A stretch of DNA of 64,000 bases from Jannaschia sp. Os4 (GCF_016820245.1 NZ_JAFCAR010000003.1:736197-800196), one strand, 5' to 3'. Positions 25,569 through 35,742 are shown, counted from the first letter of the stretch. The notes: generated by a model not told the origin, from the letters alone. A program made the numbers and translations.

Positions 25569-28199
25569 CTAGTCGGGGGAGGCGAGAAGCTTTGGTAGCT
25601 CTACCTTCCAATCCTTGATCTGCACCAAGGCCGCATCGACGGTTTCGCCGGTGTTCGGAACAAGTGTGAACTGTCCGGACGGCGCAGTGCCATCCCATGC
25701 GAAATGCTTTGACAGGAAAGCTAGCAGCTTGCGCTTATACTCCGTGTCGAGGTTGCCGGCGAGCTGGTCGCCTTTCGTCTCCAGCGCAGTGACCCGTCCG
25801 GTTGTTCCGGACGCCTTGTCGGCATCATCGGCCTTGCAGATCGAGAATACGAAGTCTGGGTAGACCTGGTTCTTCCTCCAGCCCTGGAGCCCGTATTGCG
25901 AACGCGCCTCGTTGCGGTGCCACCAAACCAGAGCGTCCTCACCATCGAGGTAAGCTGCGACGGCCTGCTCATCGGAGTTCAGATCGGCCTCGTAGATTGG
26001 CACGAAGAGGCTCTTCTGGAGCGCCGTGCCTGCATTGCTCATAAGCTGGCGTGCGCCTACGGGTTCGGTTGTCAGGATCGTATCGGGCATCTTCCAGTTG
26101 TTGCCGTCAGCGCGGAGGCGGAACTGGATGCGCCCCGCATGAACCTCAGCCCGGAAGAACGCCTCGGCCTTCTCGTCGCGCGCGGCAATCAGACCATCGC
26201 GCAGGATTTCCACGATCAGCCCGGAGAACTTACCCATCTTTGCCTGGTCAAACCCTCTACTTTCGAGCGAGATCAGAAGCTTACTGACGACCTCCCGACC
26301 GACGAACGGATTGATCACCACGTCCGAGATCATGCGGACAGCGTAGGCCGGATCGAAGGCCATGACCTCGGTACTTTCGGCAACGGGCCGGTTGTCGACC
26401 AGCTCGCCGTCAGCGTCAGACAGCGTGATCCGCTGCAACTGGCTCTCTGCCGCCTGCGGGTTGTCGGGGACGCGGTCGGCAATCGGGGTGGGATCGAACC
26501 CGCGCCAGTCGAGCGCGGCCAGGATGTCGGTCTCGTAATCCAATGGCCGCGCCGTTCCGCCATCGACCCAAAGCACCCGAGGCAGGTAGATGGCTTGGCT
26601 CTTGAACGTATCGCGCCGGTCGACTCGTCGCGAGACCTTGCCCGTCCCGCTCGTGTCGTCGGTCGAGACCTGGAGGACCAAGTCACCTAGGCCATCTCTT
26701 TCCAACCCGTCCCTGATTGCGGCCACCACGTCCCGGGTCGTCGCGTGGTGGGTGACGATATGGCACTCGTCCAGCGCATCAATCCCAGTCTTCGTCGCGC
26801 CAGGCTGACGCAGGATGCGCCCGATGAGCTGCGTCATCGCCTTGAGGTTCGAGTTCGCCGCGAGGCTGCACAGCACATAGGCGAAGGGACAGTCCCAGCC
26901 TTCCTGCAACGCCTGCTTGGTGATGATCGCTCGGATTCGGTTGGTCGGGGCTAAGAGGTCCTGGTTCTCCGGCGCGTTCAGGTCGTTCTGCTCGGCCGTC
27001 TTCACCGCAATCTCGGCAGCGTCGAACCCGGCGGACAGCAGCCACTCTCGCACGTCCTCGGCATGGATATGGCCGCTCGACCGCTGGTCGGCGCCCGTGC
27101 GCTCGACTTGGATCAGCATGATGGGACGGATGTAGCGGTCCGTCTCGGCTCGTAGTCGGTCGGCCTCGCTCTGGAGCCGGTTCAGCGTGTCGAGCGAGGC
27201 GTTCAGCGTGGCCTTCCAGTCGGTGCCCTGCCGGGGATCGAGGTTGAGGGGCATCTTGATCATGCCCTCGCGGTCCAGCTCGCGTCCCGTCACCTCCACC
27301 AGAAGGTTCGCATAGCGGGCGCCCTGAGGGTTCGCACCGCCTCGCGCTTTCACGTCCTGCGGCGTCGCCGTCAGCTCCAGCACGTAGCAAGGGTTGAAGC
27401 CGTAGAGCGTCCGGTAGGCGAGGTCGGACACGGCCCGGTGCCCCTCGTCCATCACCACGACGGGACGCAGGACCCGTAGGGCGTTGCCCAGCGAGTCCTT
27501 CACCATCGGCCACAGCCCATCGTAGGCATCGAGGTTCGGCGTGGCCTCCAGCGCTGCCTTGTGGGCGGACTGGTTGCCCTCGGGCGGGAAGAAGCCGTGA
27601 ACGTCGCCGCGGTCCTTGAACATCTTCAAGGTCGCCTGGTCCTGCCGGTTCGAGGACTGGAGCATCAGCAGCATCACGCAGAGGTTCGCGTCGACGTCGC
27701 GTCGGTCGAGGCGGTCGCCTTTCTCCAGCACCTTCACCCGGTTCGCCGCGGCGACGTCGAGCGCCTGGCGGTAGGGGTGCTGGCGGTCTTTCAGGTTCTT
27801 CAGCGTCTGCGTGTAGATCGCCTCGTTAGGCACAATCCACAGCACGAAGCCCGTATTGCGCCCCAGATAGCGGTTCAGGATCCGCGATACGCCCGCGACG
27901 GCGAGGTAAGTCTTGCCGCCACCCGTGGGCACCTTCAGCACTGCGTTCGGCACCGGGCGGCCGGTACCATCGTGGCGCGGAGAATAGTCGATCCCTGCAC
28001 GCGACGGAGGCAGGATGCCGTTCGCCTTCAGCGTATCCCACGCCTGCTTGGCGTAGTCGGGCACCTCGATGCCCAGATCGGGATCGGCAGCGGCCAGCGC
28101 CGCCACCTTATCCGCCTTCGCCTTCGTCACCGTCAGCGCGTCGAGATGGGCGTCCAGCGCGGTCAGCACGCGGCCCTGGTAGGCGAGGTCGCGGAACAT
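25569..28199 (-). CDS. res: Type III restriction enzyme, Res subunit
   Basis: An 876-residue restriction subunit of a type III system. Walker A is VPTGGGKTYL (residues 90-99), motif II is VVMDEGHR, and motif VI reads QLIGRILRQPGA, the usual SF2 translocase set. Near the C-terminus YPDFVFSI followed by VTALETKGDQL is the PD-(D/E)XK nuclease centre (D, then ExK). It needs the Mod subunit encoded directly upstream; the start ATG at 28199 overlaps the mod stop (TGATG). Res cuts DNA after translocation between two head-to-head unmodified sites. The gene is full length and looks intact. Confidence 0.95.
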   Translation of the reverse strand: MFRDLAYQGRVLTALDAHLDALTVTKAKADKVAALAAADPDLGIEVPDYAKQAWDTLKANGILPPSRAGIDYSPRHDGTGRPVPNAVLKVPTGGGKTYLAVAGVSRILNRYLGRNTGFVLWIVPNEAIYTQTLKNLKDRQHPYRQALDVAAANRVKVLEKGDRLDRRDVDANLCVMLLMLQSSNRQDQATLKMFKDRGDVHGFFPPEGNQSAHKAALEATPNLDAYDGLWPMVKDSLGNALRVLRPVVVMDEGHRAVSDLAYRTLYGFNPCYVLELTATPQDVKARGGANPQGARYANLLVEVTGRELDREGMIKMPLNLDPRQGTDWKATLNASLDTLNRLQSEADRLRAETDRYIRPIMLIQVERTGADQRSSGHIHAEDVREWLLSAGFDAAEIAVKTAEQNDLNAPENQDLLAPTNRIRAIITKQALQEGWDCPFAYVLCSLAANSNLKAMTQLIGRILRQPGATKTGIDALDECHIVTHHATTRDVVAAIRDGLERDGLGDLVLQVSTDDTSGTGKVSRRVDRRDTFKSQAIYLPRVLWVDGGTARPLDYETDILAALDWRGFDPTPIADRVPDNPQAAESQLQRITLSDADGELVDNRPVAESTEVMAFDPAYAVRMISDVVINPFVGREVVSKLLISLESRGFDQAKMGKFSGLIVEILRDGLIAARDEKAEAFFRAEVHAGRIQFRLRADGNNWKMPDTILTTEPVGARQLMSNAGTALQKSLFVPIYEADLNSDEQAVAAYLDGEDALVWWHRNEARSQYGLQGWRKNQVYPDFVFSICKADDADKASGTTGRVTALETKGDQLAGNLDTEYKRKLLAFLSKHFAWDGTAPSGQFTLVPNTGETVDAALVQIKDWKVELPKLLASPD

Positions 28200-29995
28200 C
28201 AGCGCTCGATCCGGTAGAGCGCGAAGGGCAGGGGCGCGAACTCCACCGGCAGCCCTTCGGCATCAAGCATTGCCTGACTGACGAACCGGGCAGGTGCGAA
28301 GACCAGATGCCGCGCGTCCGGCGCGGTCTCGGCGAAACCACGGGAGCGGGCCAGCGTCAGCGCCGCTTCGGGCGATTTCAGCCAATCGAGGTCAGGCTTG
28401 TAGATCAACCAGACGTGGCGACCGTCCGCCTCACCCAGATACCCGTCCGCCTCCCGCGCAGTGGAGGCGTCAAAGGCTCGGGCCGTCGCCATGTGGAACA
28501 GAACGCCGCCGAGCGCGTCCCAGGCAGGCAAGTCCGTGCCCTCCAGCACCGCGTTCAGGTCCACCGGCTCGCCCAGGGTGCAGTAGGTGAAGGTCCCGCC
28601 CAACCCCTCGGCCCGTTCCTCGACCTTCTTCTCGCCGGTGACGATAAGCTCGCCGTCCTTCACCGTTTTCTTGACGGCGTCGTACTCGTGGCCGTGCAGA
28701 TTCTCGATCTTCTCGACCGCGTCGGTCAGCTTGTCGGCCTTCTTGAGCTTGGTCCAAGTAAGCTTCTCGCGCAGCAACTCGGTGCGCTGCGTGCCAGTGA
28801 AATCGTAGCCCTCGATCACGCGCCGGACCCGCTCGGCGGTCAGGCGATCGGCATAGTCCTCCATCTCGACCAGGATGAAGCGCCGATTGCCGCTGTCGCG
28901 CTTGTTGGCTTCGAGGACGGCATGGGCGGTGGTGCCGGAGCCGGCGAAGGAGTCGAGAACGATTCCGTCGTGAGATATTGCATGTTCAAGCACTCGTTCA
29001 ATCAACTTTACAGGCTTCGGGGTATCAAATACCTTTTCCCCAAATATTGCTTTGATTTCGTTGTTCGCAGCATCTGTATTACCTGCAAATTCGTGAGACC
29101 ATAGATTGATAGGGGCCATTCCGTCTTTTACTTCGTTGAGGAATGATTTGATGTCTGGAATGGGTTTCCTTCTATCAGCACCCCACCAAAAGCGATCTTC
29201 AGCTAACAGCCGATTATACGTTTCTTGATCGTTTCGCCAAGCCTTCTTTGTTGGGTTTGTAGTCTCTCCAGTGTGTGGATTTGTAATAGGATAGCACAAG
29301 TTAGGCCGCTTCTCCGGGGATACCTGATTCAGGAATGGTGTAGCCTTCCAAGGCCCCCGGTGATCATTGTCCGGGTTCCCATAACGCCCGTCTGTCGTAT
29401 CGTCACGCCTTGTAAGGTTTACCTGAAAGTCAGGCGATTTCTGATATATAACGATATAATCAACTACGGAGGTGAAGTCATTTGTGTTATTACTTCGCGT
29501 GTACCTCTTTTGCCATGACACTTGCTCTACAAATGCGTCATGCCCGAAAATTTCATCCATTATGAGCTTCAGCCGATGAAGTTCGTGATCATCAATTGTG
29601 ATCCAAATGCTTCCTCCTTCTGAAAGAAGTTCATGTAGTAACCGCAGACGCGGCCACATCATCGCGCACCACCTGTCGTGGCGTAGCCCGTCCTCGATCC
29701 CGATCGGGTTGGCCTCCAGCCATTCCCGGATCATCGGCGCGTTGACGTTGTCGTTGTAGGCCCAGCCCTCGTTCCCAGTGTTGTAGGGCGGATCGATGAA
29801 GATGCAGTCGACCTTGCCCGCATAGCGCGGCAGCAGCGCCTTAAGCGCGTGCAGGTTGTCCCCCTGCACGATCAGGTTGCCGTCCAGATCGACCGGCCCG
29901 ATCCCCTTCTCCGCCTGCGGCTCCAGCGGACGGAAGGGCACGGAGAGGTGGTGGTTGTAGACGAACTCCTTGCCCTTGAAGTTCAGCTCGGTCAT
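28199..29995 (-). CDS. mod: Type III DNA methyltransferase, Mod subunit
   Basis: A 598-residue adenine-N6 methyltransferase of the beta class. The catalytic motif IV DPPYNTGN is at 69-76 and the AdoMet motif I, LDSFAGSGTT, comes later near 348. That is the beta order. Start ATG 29995 follows GGAAGGGA. The target-recognition part between them (roughly 28975-29640) is visibly poorer in G+C than both ends of the gene, as if swapped in from another source. It marks host DNA and guides Res. The gene is divergent from the DUF262 gene at 30234. Confidence 0.95.
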   Translation of the reverse strand: MTELNFKGKEFVYNHHLSVPFRPLEPQAEKGIGPVDLDGNLIVQGDNLHALKALLPRYAGKVDCIFIDPPYNTGNEGWAYNDNVNAPMIREWLEANPIGIEDGLRHDRWCAMMWPRLRLLHELLSEGGSIWITIDDHELHRLKLIMDEIFGHDAFVEQVSWQKRYTRSNNTNDFTSVVDYIVIYQKSPDFQVNLTRRDDTTDGRYGNPDNDHRGPWKATPFLNQVSPEKRPNLCYPITNPHTGETTNPTKKAWRNDQETYNRLLAEDRFWWGADRRKPIPDIKSFLNEVKDGMAPINLWSHEFAGNTDAANNEIKAIFGEKVFDTPKPVKLIERVLEHAISHDGIVLDSFAGSGTTAHAVLEANKRDSGNRRFILVEMEDYADRLTAERVRRVIEGYDFTGTQRTELLREKLTWTKLKKADKLTDAVEKIENLHGHEYDAVKKTVKDGELIVTGEKKVEERAEGLGGTFTYCTLGEPVDLNAVLEGTDLPAWDALGGVLFHMATARAFDASTAREADGYLGEADGRHVWLIYKPDLDWLKSPEAALTLARSRGFAETAPDARHLVFAPARFVSQAMLDAEGLPVEFAPLPFALYRIER

Positions 29996-30233
29996 CGTGT
30001 GTTCCCTTCCGCGCAAGTCCAGGGCACGGCGCCTGCGCTCCACCCTACTCGACCCCCTCTCCGGAGTCGGCGACCAGTATCACTGGATGACCTTACGCAT
30101 CCATGAATCCGGCGTGGCCATTCTTCGACCACCCGCAGGTTGGACGCCATAGCTTTTCGAACCCCTACCGTGGTCGACATGCGCCCGTCCGCTGGCGATA
30201 GGTCCTGTCGACACCACGGAGGATCTCGGCGCC

Positions 30234-31909
30234 ATGGAAGCTCGCAACCGCACGATCGAGGAATGGTTCGGCTGGATCGCCGACGGGGCCGTCGTCCTGC
30301 CACGCTTCCAGCGCTACGAGGCGTGGGGCTGGTCGCAGGTGGAGGGGCTGCTGGAGAGCGTGCTGCGCCGACCCTCCTTGCCGGTCGGCGCCTTGCTGAT
30401 GCTGGAGGTAGGCGACACGCCACCCTTCCACGCCCGTCCCATCGTCGGTGCGCCCGAGGGTGGCAAGGCGTCCTACCACCTACTCGACGGGCAGCAGCGC
30501 ATGACGGCGCTCTGGCGTAGCCTCTCGGACGACTACGACGACGTCTCCTATTTCGTCTCGCTCACCGCCCCGGCGGCGCCCGACGTGCAGACCGTCCGAC
30601 GCTACATGAAGGGTCAGCAGCGTTACCCGGTCTGGTGCGACGACGACGATGCCGTCGCGGCGCGGGACCTCTTCCCCGTCCACTTGCTGCGCCCGGGCCA
30701 GGCGGGGGCGGACAAGGCAAAGACCTGGGTCAAGGCGACGTCGGGGGGCGACATGGACCGGGCTATGGCAATGAACGAGGCCATCACCGATCTACGCTCG
30801 CGCGTCTCGACCTACTCGCTACCATTCTTGTCTCTGCCCACGGTCACCAATCGCGAGACGGCTCTCGACGTGTTCATCCGCATGAACACCCAAGGCACGG
30901 CGCTGACAGCCTTCGACATCGTCGTGGCCCAGGTCGAGGCCGATACCGGCACGTCCCTGCACGAGCGCGTCGAACGGCTGGTATCGCGCGTCGCCACGCT
31001 GTCGCGTTATGGTGAGCCCGCCGAGGTCGCGCTGGCCGTCGGCGCGGTTCTGTCGGGCCGCGCACCGAACCGAGCGACCTACTTGCAGCCGCGCTTCGGG
31101 CAGGATCTCGTGGATGTCTGGGACCGCGTCGAACGCGGGTTGAGGCGTGCCGTCGGGTTCCTCGCTGACGAAGCGATGGTAAACCACATGATCGTCCCTG
31201 CCGACCCACTGGTGACGCTTATGGGCGCCTTTTGGGCGGACGCGCCGGAGGGCAAGGACGCCGAGGGCGCTGCCCGCCGCCTCGCTCGTCGGGCGCTTTG
31301 GCGAGGCGCGTTCAGCGAGCGCTACGCCAAGACCTCGGCCACGCGCACGATTCAGACTATCGGGAGCTTGTCCGCCATCGCGACGGGGACGACGCCTTGC
31401 CGGCACTGTTTAATGACGCGCAGACGCCGCTGCCGGAGGCCAGCGCCCTGCACACGGGGGGCTGGCCGAAGACGAAGGACCGACTGGGACGGGCCATCCT
31501 CGCTGCCTCCCTGCGGACGGGCGGCTACGACTTCGCCGACGAGCAACGCTTCTCCGCGGCAAGCCTGGAGGGGCGAGAGTACCACCACCTTTTCCCAAAG
31601 GCGCGGCTGGAGGCTGAAGGGCGACCTCGGCGCCAGGTATTCTGCGCGCTCAACTGTGCCCTGGTGAGCTGGCGGACCAACCGAACAATTTCCAGCAAGC
31701 CGCCGTCCACCTATGTCGCCGAGCGTGCCGAAGAGGTTGGGCTGCCGGTAGATGAGGTCGATCGACGGCTCCGATCACATTGCGTTCCACCCGACGCGCT
31801 GCGCAGCGATGACTACGACCACTTCCTCAACGAGCGTGCCACCATGGTCCACGCGGTCATGACGAAGCTGTGCGAGGGTCAGGACGTCGGCATACAGGAC
31901 GTAGTCTAA
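30234..31909 (+). pseudogene. DUF262-HNH (GmrSD/SspE-like) protein, single frameshift
   Basis: The first frame encodes a DUF262 domain: LPRFQRYEAWGWSQVE, the nucleotide-handling motif DGQQR at 85-89, and VFIRMNTQGTALTAFD. At about 31350 the reading shifts by one base (a one-base loss relative to an intact gene), and the second frame continues with SDYRELVRHRDGDD and an HNH/DUF1524-like centre GREYHHLFPKARLEAE. Joined, the protein would be about 558 residues. Intact relatives (GmrSD, SspE, BrxU) restrict modified or phosphorothioated DNA. I cannot tell a real mutation from a sequencing error. It lies beside the type III pair, which supports a defence role. Confidence 0.8.
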
Positions 31910-32409
31910 GGCCTAAGATGTCGACGGCCCTCTCGTAGCCCACTCCGGGATTCGCGTTCCGCACCATCTCCTCCGCCAAAGTGTCTTGCCGCTGCTTACC
32001 CTCGCATTCTCCATGCTGCTCCGGATATATTGGACAGCTAATCTAGGCATGGCAGTTATTGCTGGAGTAACCCTGGTCGTGAAGGCGCCGCAGTGCGGCG
32101 GTGAATGTCCGCTAAGGGCCGGAAGCAGCCTTCGGTTAGTTCGAACCGCTCCTGTTCAACCATGGAACGTGAGATGGTGTTCAAGGGGCATCTCTGGCGG
32201 TAAGGCCGGTCGCACTCGGGCCAGTGTACCGAGCAGATGAGGCAGGGCGACCAACTTCTCGAATGTAGGTTGATAAGGGAAATACGTACAACAGCCGAAC
32301 GAGGACCTCCAAACAGTCACCCAGACCATATGGGTTTCAATGGCAGGACCGAAGGGGAAGGGGAGCGGACCTTTGTCCGCCTCTCCAACCTAGCAATGCG
32401 TGCTACCAA
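31910..32409. other. 500-bp gap with weak repeat and no clear gene
   Basis: The gap between two convergent genes is less G+C-rich than its surroundings and has no convincing coding frame. A short leftward frame near 31920-31990 (LAEEMVRNANPGVGYERAV) could be the tail of a lost gene. At 32098-32120 a sequence related to the reverse complement of the 29-bp repeat is present. Confidence 0.5.
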
Positions 32410-32928
32410 TCAGCCGCCCTCGCAGTCGCGCTTCCCCGGCCTGGCGATGCACCGCAGTCGGAAGTCTAGCGTTTCGTCGTCGAGGCTGCCACCCACGCCA
32501 TGCTCGACCTCGTCGATGACGAACCCGTTTCCATCGGGCGCCTCGTTGAGTGTGACCTTCGTCCAAGCCTCCGCTCGCCGATCACTCGTGACGGTGAACG
32601 TATGGTTGGTGCCGAAAAAGCCCTCCATCTCATAGGTGACCGTGCCGCCTTCCTCAACTGCGAAGCAAAGCTTCTCCCGCAGCGTTGAGTCCCGCCAAGC
32701 CCCGGCGTCCGAGCCGTCGAGGTTCTCGACGCGCAGCATCTCGTCGACCGGAGCACCGGCTTCGATCATCGGCGCGACCGCTGCGTCGCATCGAAGTTCG
32801 TTTCGCCGCGCGACGGCCGCCTTGATGGCGGCCTCGCAGGCTAGACGCGCTTCCAGGTTGGTGAGGCGGTCGATCCGGTAGGCCGCCGGGATGCCGCAAC
32901 GGTTCCGCACAACGGCGGCGCTGTCTCA
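32410..32928 (-). pseudogene. 3' part of a secreted protein, behind an in-frame TGA
   Basis: This 166-codon frame (possible GTG at 32910) lies in the same frame as the preceding gene and is separated from it only by a TGA at 32926-32928. No ribosome-binding site precedes the GTG. The first codons after the stop read DSAAVVRNRCGIPAAYRIDRL, then NLEARLACEAAIKAAV, which looks like a direct continuation of a helical, cysteine-containing protein. I treat it as the C-terminal third of the upstream gene. No family is recognised. Confidence 0.55.
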
Positions 32929-34176
32929 GTCGTCCGCGAGGATCTCCGCGTCCTCGAAGCCGAGGTTGTCGGCATAGAACCGGGACAGGATCGAGATCGA
33001 GGCGAGCTGGCGGTCGTGCAGAACCTCGCGATACCGGGCCATCGCTTCGCGGATCGCGGGGTCGCGCGGGGGGCGTCCGAACTCGTTCGCGTAGCCGCGC
33101 GTCTCGAAGTGGCTTTCCGCCGTCGGCGGAAGCGCCTCGATCTCCGCGATGCGGTCCTCGATCTGCTGCACCTTGTCGTCCGCGGCGGTCCGCGCAGCGA
33201 CTTGGGCGACGCGCGCCTCCTTGAGGGCGAGGATGCGGGGATAGTGGTCGGCGAGCGCATCGGCCTTGCGGTGCCCGAAGCGCTCGCAGGTCTCGAGCTT
33301 GGCGATGGTCGCCTCGACCAGTTGTCGGTCCCAGTGAACGTAAGGCAGGCCGAAGAGGTGCTGTAGGTCGTCCGTGCGGGTCCGGTTCCGACCGTCGTCC
33401 ACGATCTGGCAGAGCGTGTCGTCATCCACGGACGTCATGGGCGCGACGGCATGACCCGCCGCCTCGATCCTGTTCGCGGCGACCTCGACGATCCTGCCGA
33501 AGGCGTCGAGGAAGGGCTGGGTGGCCGCAAGGTTCCCGCCGGGGCCAGCGTCGATGGGGAATGCATCCCGTAGGGACACCATCAAGGTCTCCGCCGCTTC
33601 GCCGTCGGCGACGTCCGCCGTTCGTGCGACTTCGGCGTAGTGGTCAAGATGGCGATCCCAGTAGCCCGCGACCGCATCGTATGTCGCCCGGGGCAGGGAA
33701 GCTTGGTCCAGCCGCGGGAGAAGCCCGACGGGAGCGAGGTTCTCGGCGCGGCTGTCGATCTCGCGGGCCGCGTCGGGGGATGGCTTCGCGACCGCAGCGT
33801 AATCGCGCAACTCTTCATAGGTTGCGAGGGGCGCAGGCTGCTCGGACACCGTGAACGGGTCGCATGCCTCGGCGATCCGGACCGGCGACGTCCAGCGGAT
33901 CGCGAACCCGTCCGGCGCGAACGCCTCGATCGTCCCGTCGAAGCCGTTGCGCGTCGCCGAGATGATCTCTCCCGCCGCCAACGGGCCGGAATAACCCATC
34001 CCCCGGTAGTCGCGTTCGCCGGGGCTGCGGCGATAGATGCTGAACGCCTCGTCCGACGCGATGACATAGGCATGTTCGGGTCCGTCGCCGCAGTGGTAGT
34101 GACCCGAATAGTAGTCCTCCGCCGCAACCGCCGTCGTGGAAAGCAGCAGGGCCGCCAAGGCCGTCCAAGTTCGCAT
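32926..34176 (-). CDS. Secreted protein of unknown function, probably truncated by TGA
   Basis: A 416-residue protein with a good signal peptide (MRTWTALAALLLSTTAVAAE) and a GGAGGAGGGA ribosome-binding site before ATG 34176. Residues 20-100 form a beta-rich region with YYSGHYHCGDGPEHAY and a calycin/lysozyme-inhibitor-like feel; the rest is mostly helical with a long heptad-like stretch near 330-360. The frame stays open past the TGA at 32926 for 166 more codons (previous entry). I do not recognise a family. The protein should act in the periplasm or outside. Confidence 0.7.
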   Translation of the reverse strand: MRTWTALAALLLSTTAVAAEDYYSGHYHCGDGPEHAYVIASDEAFSIYRRSPGERDYRGMGYSGPLAAGEIISATRNGFDGTIEAFAPDGFAIRWTSPVRIAEACDPFTVSEQPAPLATYEELRDYAAVAKPSPDAAREIDSRAENLAPVGLLPRLDQASLPRATYDAVAGYWDRHLDHYAEVARTADVADGEAAETLMVSLRDAFPIDAGPGGNLAATQPFLDAFGRIVEVAANRIEAAGHAVAPMTSVDDDTLCQIVDDGRNRTRTDDLQHLFGLPYVHWDRQLVEATIAKLETCERFGHRKADALADHYPRILALKEARVAQVAARTAADDKVQQIEDRIAEIEALPPTAESHFETRGYANEFGRPPRDPAIREAMARYREVLHDRQLASISILSRFYADNLGFEDAEILADD

Positions 34177-34272
34177 CGTGTCCCTCCTCCGGTCGCTCCC
34201 GACCTGTGATCCTGAAATGGGATTATCCGATCATGGGATCATCGCAACCCCCGACGTCGCATGGGGGTGGAA

Positions 34273-34527
34273 ATGGGAAAGAGTCTCAGGTCGCCGGGGC
34301 ACTGGGCTTTGATGGATGCGCTGCGGAATGCGCGGCACGGGGCCGGGATGACGCAGGCGGGCTTGGCCGACAGGCTCGGACGTCCGCAGAGCTACGTCGC
34401 GAAGTGCGAGGGTGGGGAGCGACGGCTCGACGTCGTGGAGTTCTGCGCATGGGTTCGGGAGCTCGAGGTCGCGCCGATGACGGTGTTGCAGCCTGTTCTG
34501 GAGGCGATGGATGGGGCCTCCGACTGA
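34273..34527 (+). CDS. Small XRE-family HTH regulator
   Basis: 84 residues from the ATG at 34273, which has GGGGGTGG just ahead; an ATG at 34261 is the alternative. The HTH reads LRNARHGAGMTQAGLADRLGRP then QSYVAKCEGGERRLDVVEF, a standard Cro/C1 fold. Such single-domain proteins often control mobile elements or restriction systems. It is separated by 59 bases from the convergent small gene ending at 34587 and may regulate the adjacent mobilisation genes. Confidence 0.87.
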   Translation: MGKSLRSPGHWALMDALRNARHGAGMTQAGLADRLGRPQSYVAKCEGGERRLDVVEFCAWVRELEVAPMTVLQPVLEAMDGASD

Positions 34528-34586
34528 CGCCCTAAATCGTAAGGCGGGTCGGGAGCTACCGGAAAGCGGCATTTGTCCCCCGATCG

Positions 34587-34970
34587 TTAGGCTGGACCCT
34601 CGGGGTCGGTGCGCGGTATGAGCCTTCCTTCCGTGGGCACGTTCGACGTTTCGGATGAGGTAGGGGACCGCACGGAAGCCGGACCAGCCTGTTCGATCGC
34701 ACGCCCTGCGGCGGGCAGTCTGTCGATCAGCGCGTCCATGCGACCGCGCGCATGTTCCAGATGATCGTCGGGGATCCGGTAGCGGGTCGCGTTGGCCCAC
34801 GCGATCCGTGTCCAGATCGCACGGAACGCCGCCTCGGAGCAGTCGGCCCTGTCCCGGTCGACGTTTCGTCGGAGGGCGAGGGCTGAGGGAGCGCTTGGCG
34901 CAGGGTCAACGAGCGGGCCGGTGAGGACGAGCTGCTCCGCGTCGTCCGCCCCAGGCGCGCGGAGGACCAA
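34587..34970 (-). CDS. Possible small protein or frameshifted tail of the relaxase
   Basis: A 127-codon frame overlapping the end of the relaxase-like gene. It reads well (LVLRAPGADDAEQLVLTG, later RIAWANATRYRIPDDHLEHA) and better than the relaxase frame in the shared stretch, so either a one-base shift joins them into a longer relaxase, or this is a separate gene starting from TTG at 34970 with AAGGAGG 12 bases upstream. No family recognised. Confidence 0.5.
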   Translation of the reverse strand: MVLRAPGADDAEQLVLTGPLVDPAPSAPSALALRRNVDRDRADCSEAAFRAIWTRIAWANATRYRIPDDHLEHARGRMDALIDRLPAAGRAIEQAGPASVRSPTSSETSNVPTEGRLIPRTDPEGPA

Positions 34971-35742
34971 GGCATTCGCGGCCCTCCTTCATTTCGAGGT
35001 TCTCCGCCGCCACAAGGGCGTAGACCCGGTTCACGAACGCCCCTCGATGGGCCGGTGCGCGCCCATCGGCGTCGAGGAGCGCGTCCCACCATCTAACCGC
35101 GCGGGCGGCATTCGCCGTCGTGCCGGCGCGTCTCGCCTCGGCGCGCTGCTTCTCGATCCAGTCCGGCGCGCGGACGGGGCGGACGCGGGCGGGATCGAGC
35201 GGGTCGGCCCATCCGAACCTTGTGTTGAGAAGATCCTGCAGGCGGCCCCAGAGGGTCCGGGCAAGCGCCCCGGGCGGATGGGGGTTGTAGGACCACCACC
35301 GCTTGATCCCGAGGATCGTGGGCAAGGTGCAGCCGGAGGCGACGTTGACCTCCAGCCGCCCGGTATGGGTGTGCGTCGTGGCCAAGACCGGACCGCGCCG
35401 GCGCTTCGGGAAGCCGGGCCAGAGCGTGTCCATCACGAACCGGAGCGCCAGATCGACGGCGCGACGCGGGGCAGGGGCTCGGTCGTTGAAGGCTTCGACG
35501 TCGATGTCATCTGTCTCGAAAGACATCACGAGGGAGGCGTATTTCCGCATGTGTCGGGCGGACGCGACGTCGAGCTGAAGGAGGCGCGGATCGCCGTGGA
35601 GGATCTCGGGCGCCGGGTCGCGCAGCAGGGGGACAGTCCCATCGCCGATGCGCTTCGTCGTCCGGGCGTCGCACAGGTAGCGGATGAGGGCGCGGCCATC
35701 GTCCTGCGGATCGCGGCCCGCGTCGGCGAAGGTGATGATCAT
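34906..35742 (-). CDS. Relaxase-like mobilisation protein
   Basis: About 278 residues from ATG 35742. H124-T-H126 in THTHTGRLEVNV is the HUH metal motif of MobA/VirD2-type relaxases, and the earlier EILHGDPRLLQLDVASARHMRKYASLVMSF is in the usual position of the conserved HGDP-like block (read as two parts). Y22 in the N-terminal IRYLCDA is a possible nicking tyrosine. Its start overlaps the stop of the MobC-like gene (ATGA). A long helicase or primase extension is absent. The protein would nick oriT and lead the strand into a recipient; a type IV secretion system is not in this window. Confidence 0.72.
   Translation of the reverse strand: MIITFADAGRDPQDDGRALIRYLCDARTTKRIGDGTVPLLRDPAPEILHGDPRLLQLDVASARHMRKYASLVMSFETDDIDVEAFNDRAPAPRRAVDLALRFVMDTLWPGFPKRRRGPVLATTHTHTGRLEVNVASGCTLPTILGIKRWWSYNPHPPGALARTLWGRLQDLLNTRFGWADPLDPARVRPVRAPDWIEKQRAEARRAGTTANAARAVRWWDALLDADGRAPAHRGAFVNRVYALVAAENLEMKEGRECLGPPRAWGGRRGAARPHRPAR

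Noticed and set aside
31919..31995. Leftward peptide LAEEMVRNANPGVGYERAV
   Set aside because: Reads like a conserved C-terminus but is too short, with nothing upstream to extend it.
32095..32160. Possible tRNA-like arm (GTTCGAAC near 32148)
   Set aside because: No cloverleaf can be drawn around it; the T-loop-like string is isolated.
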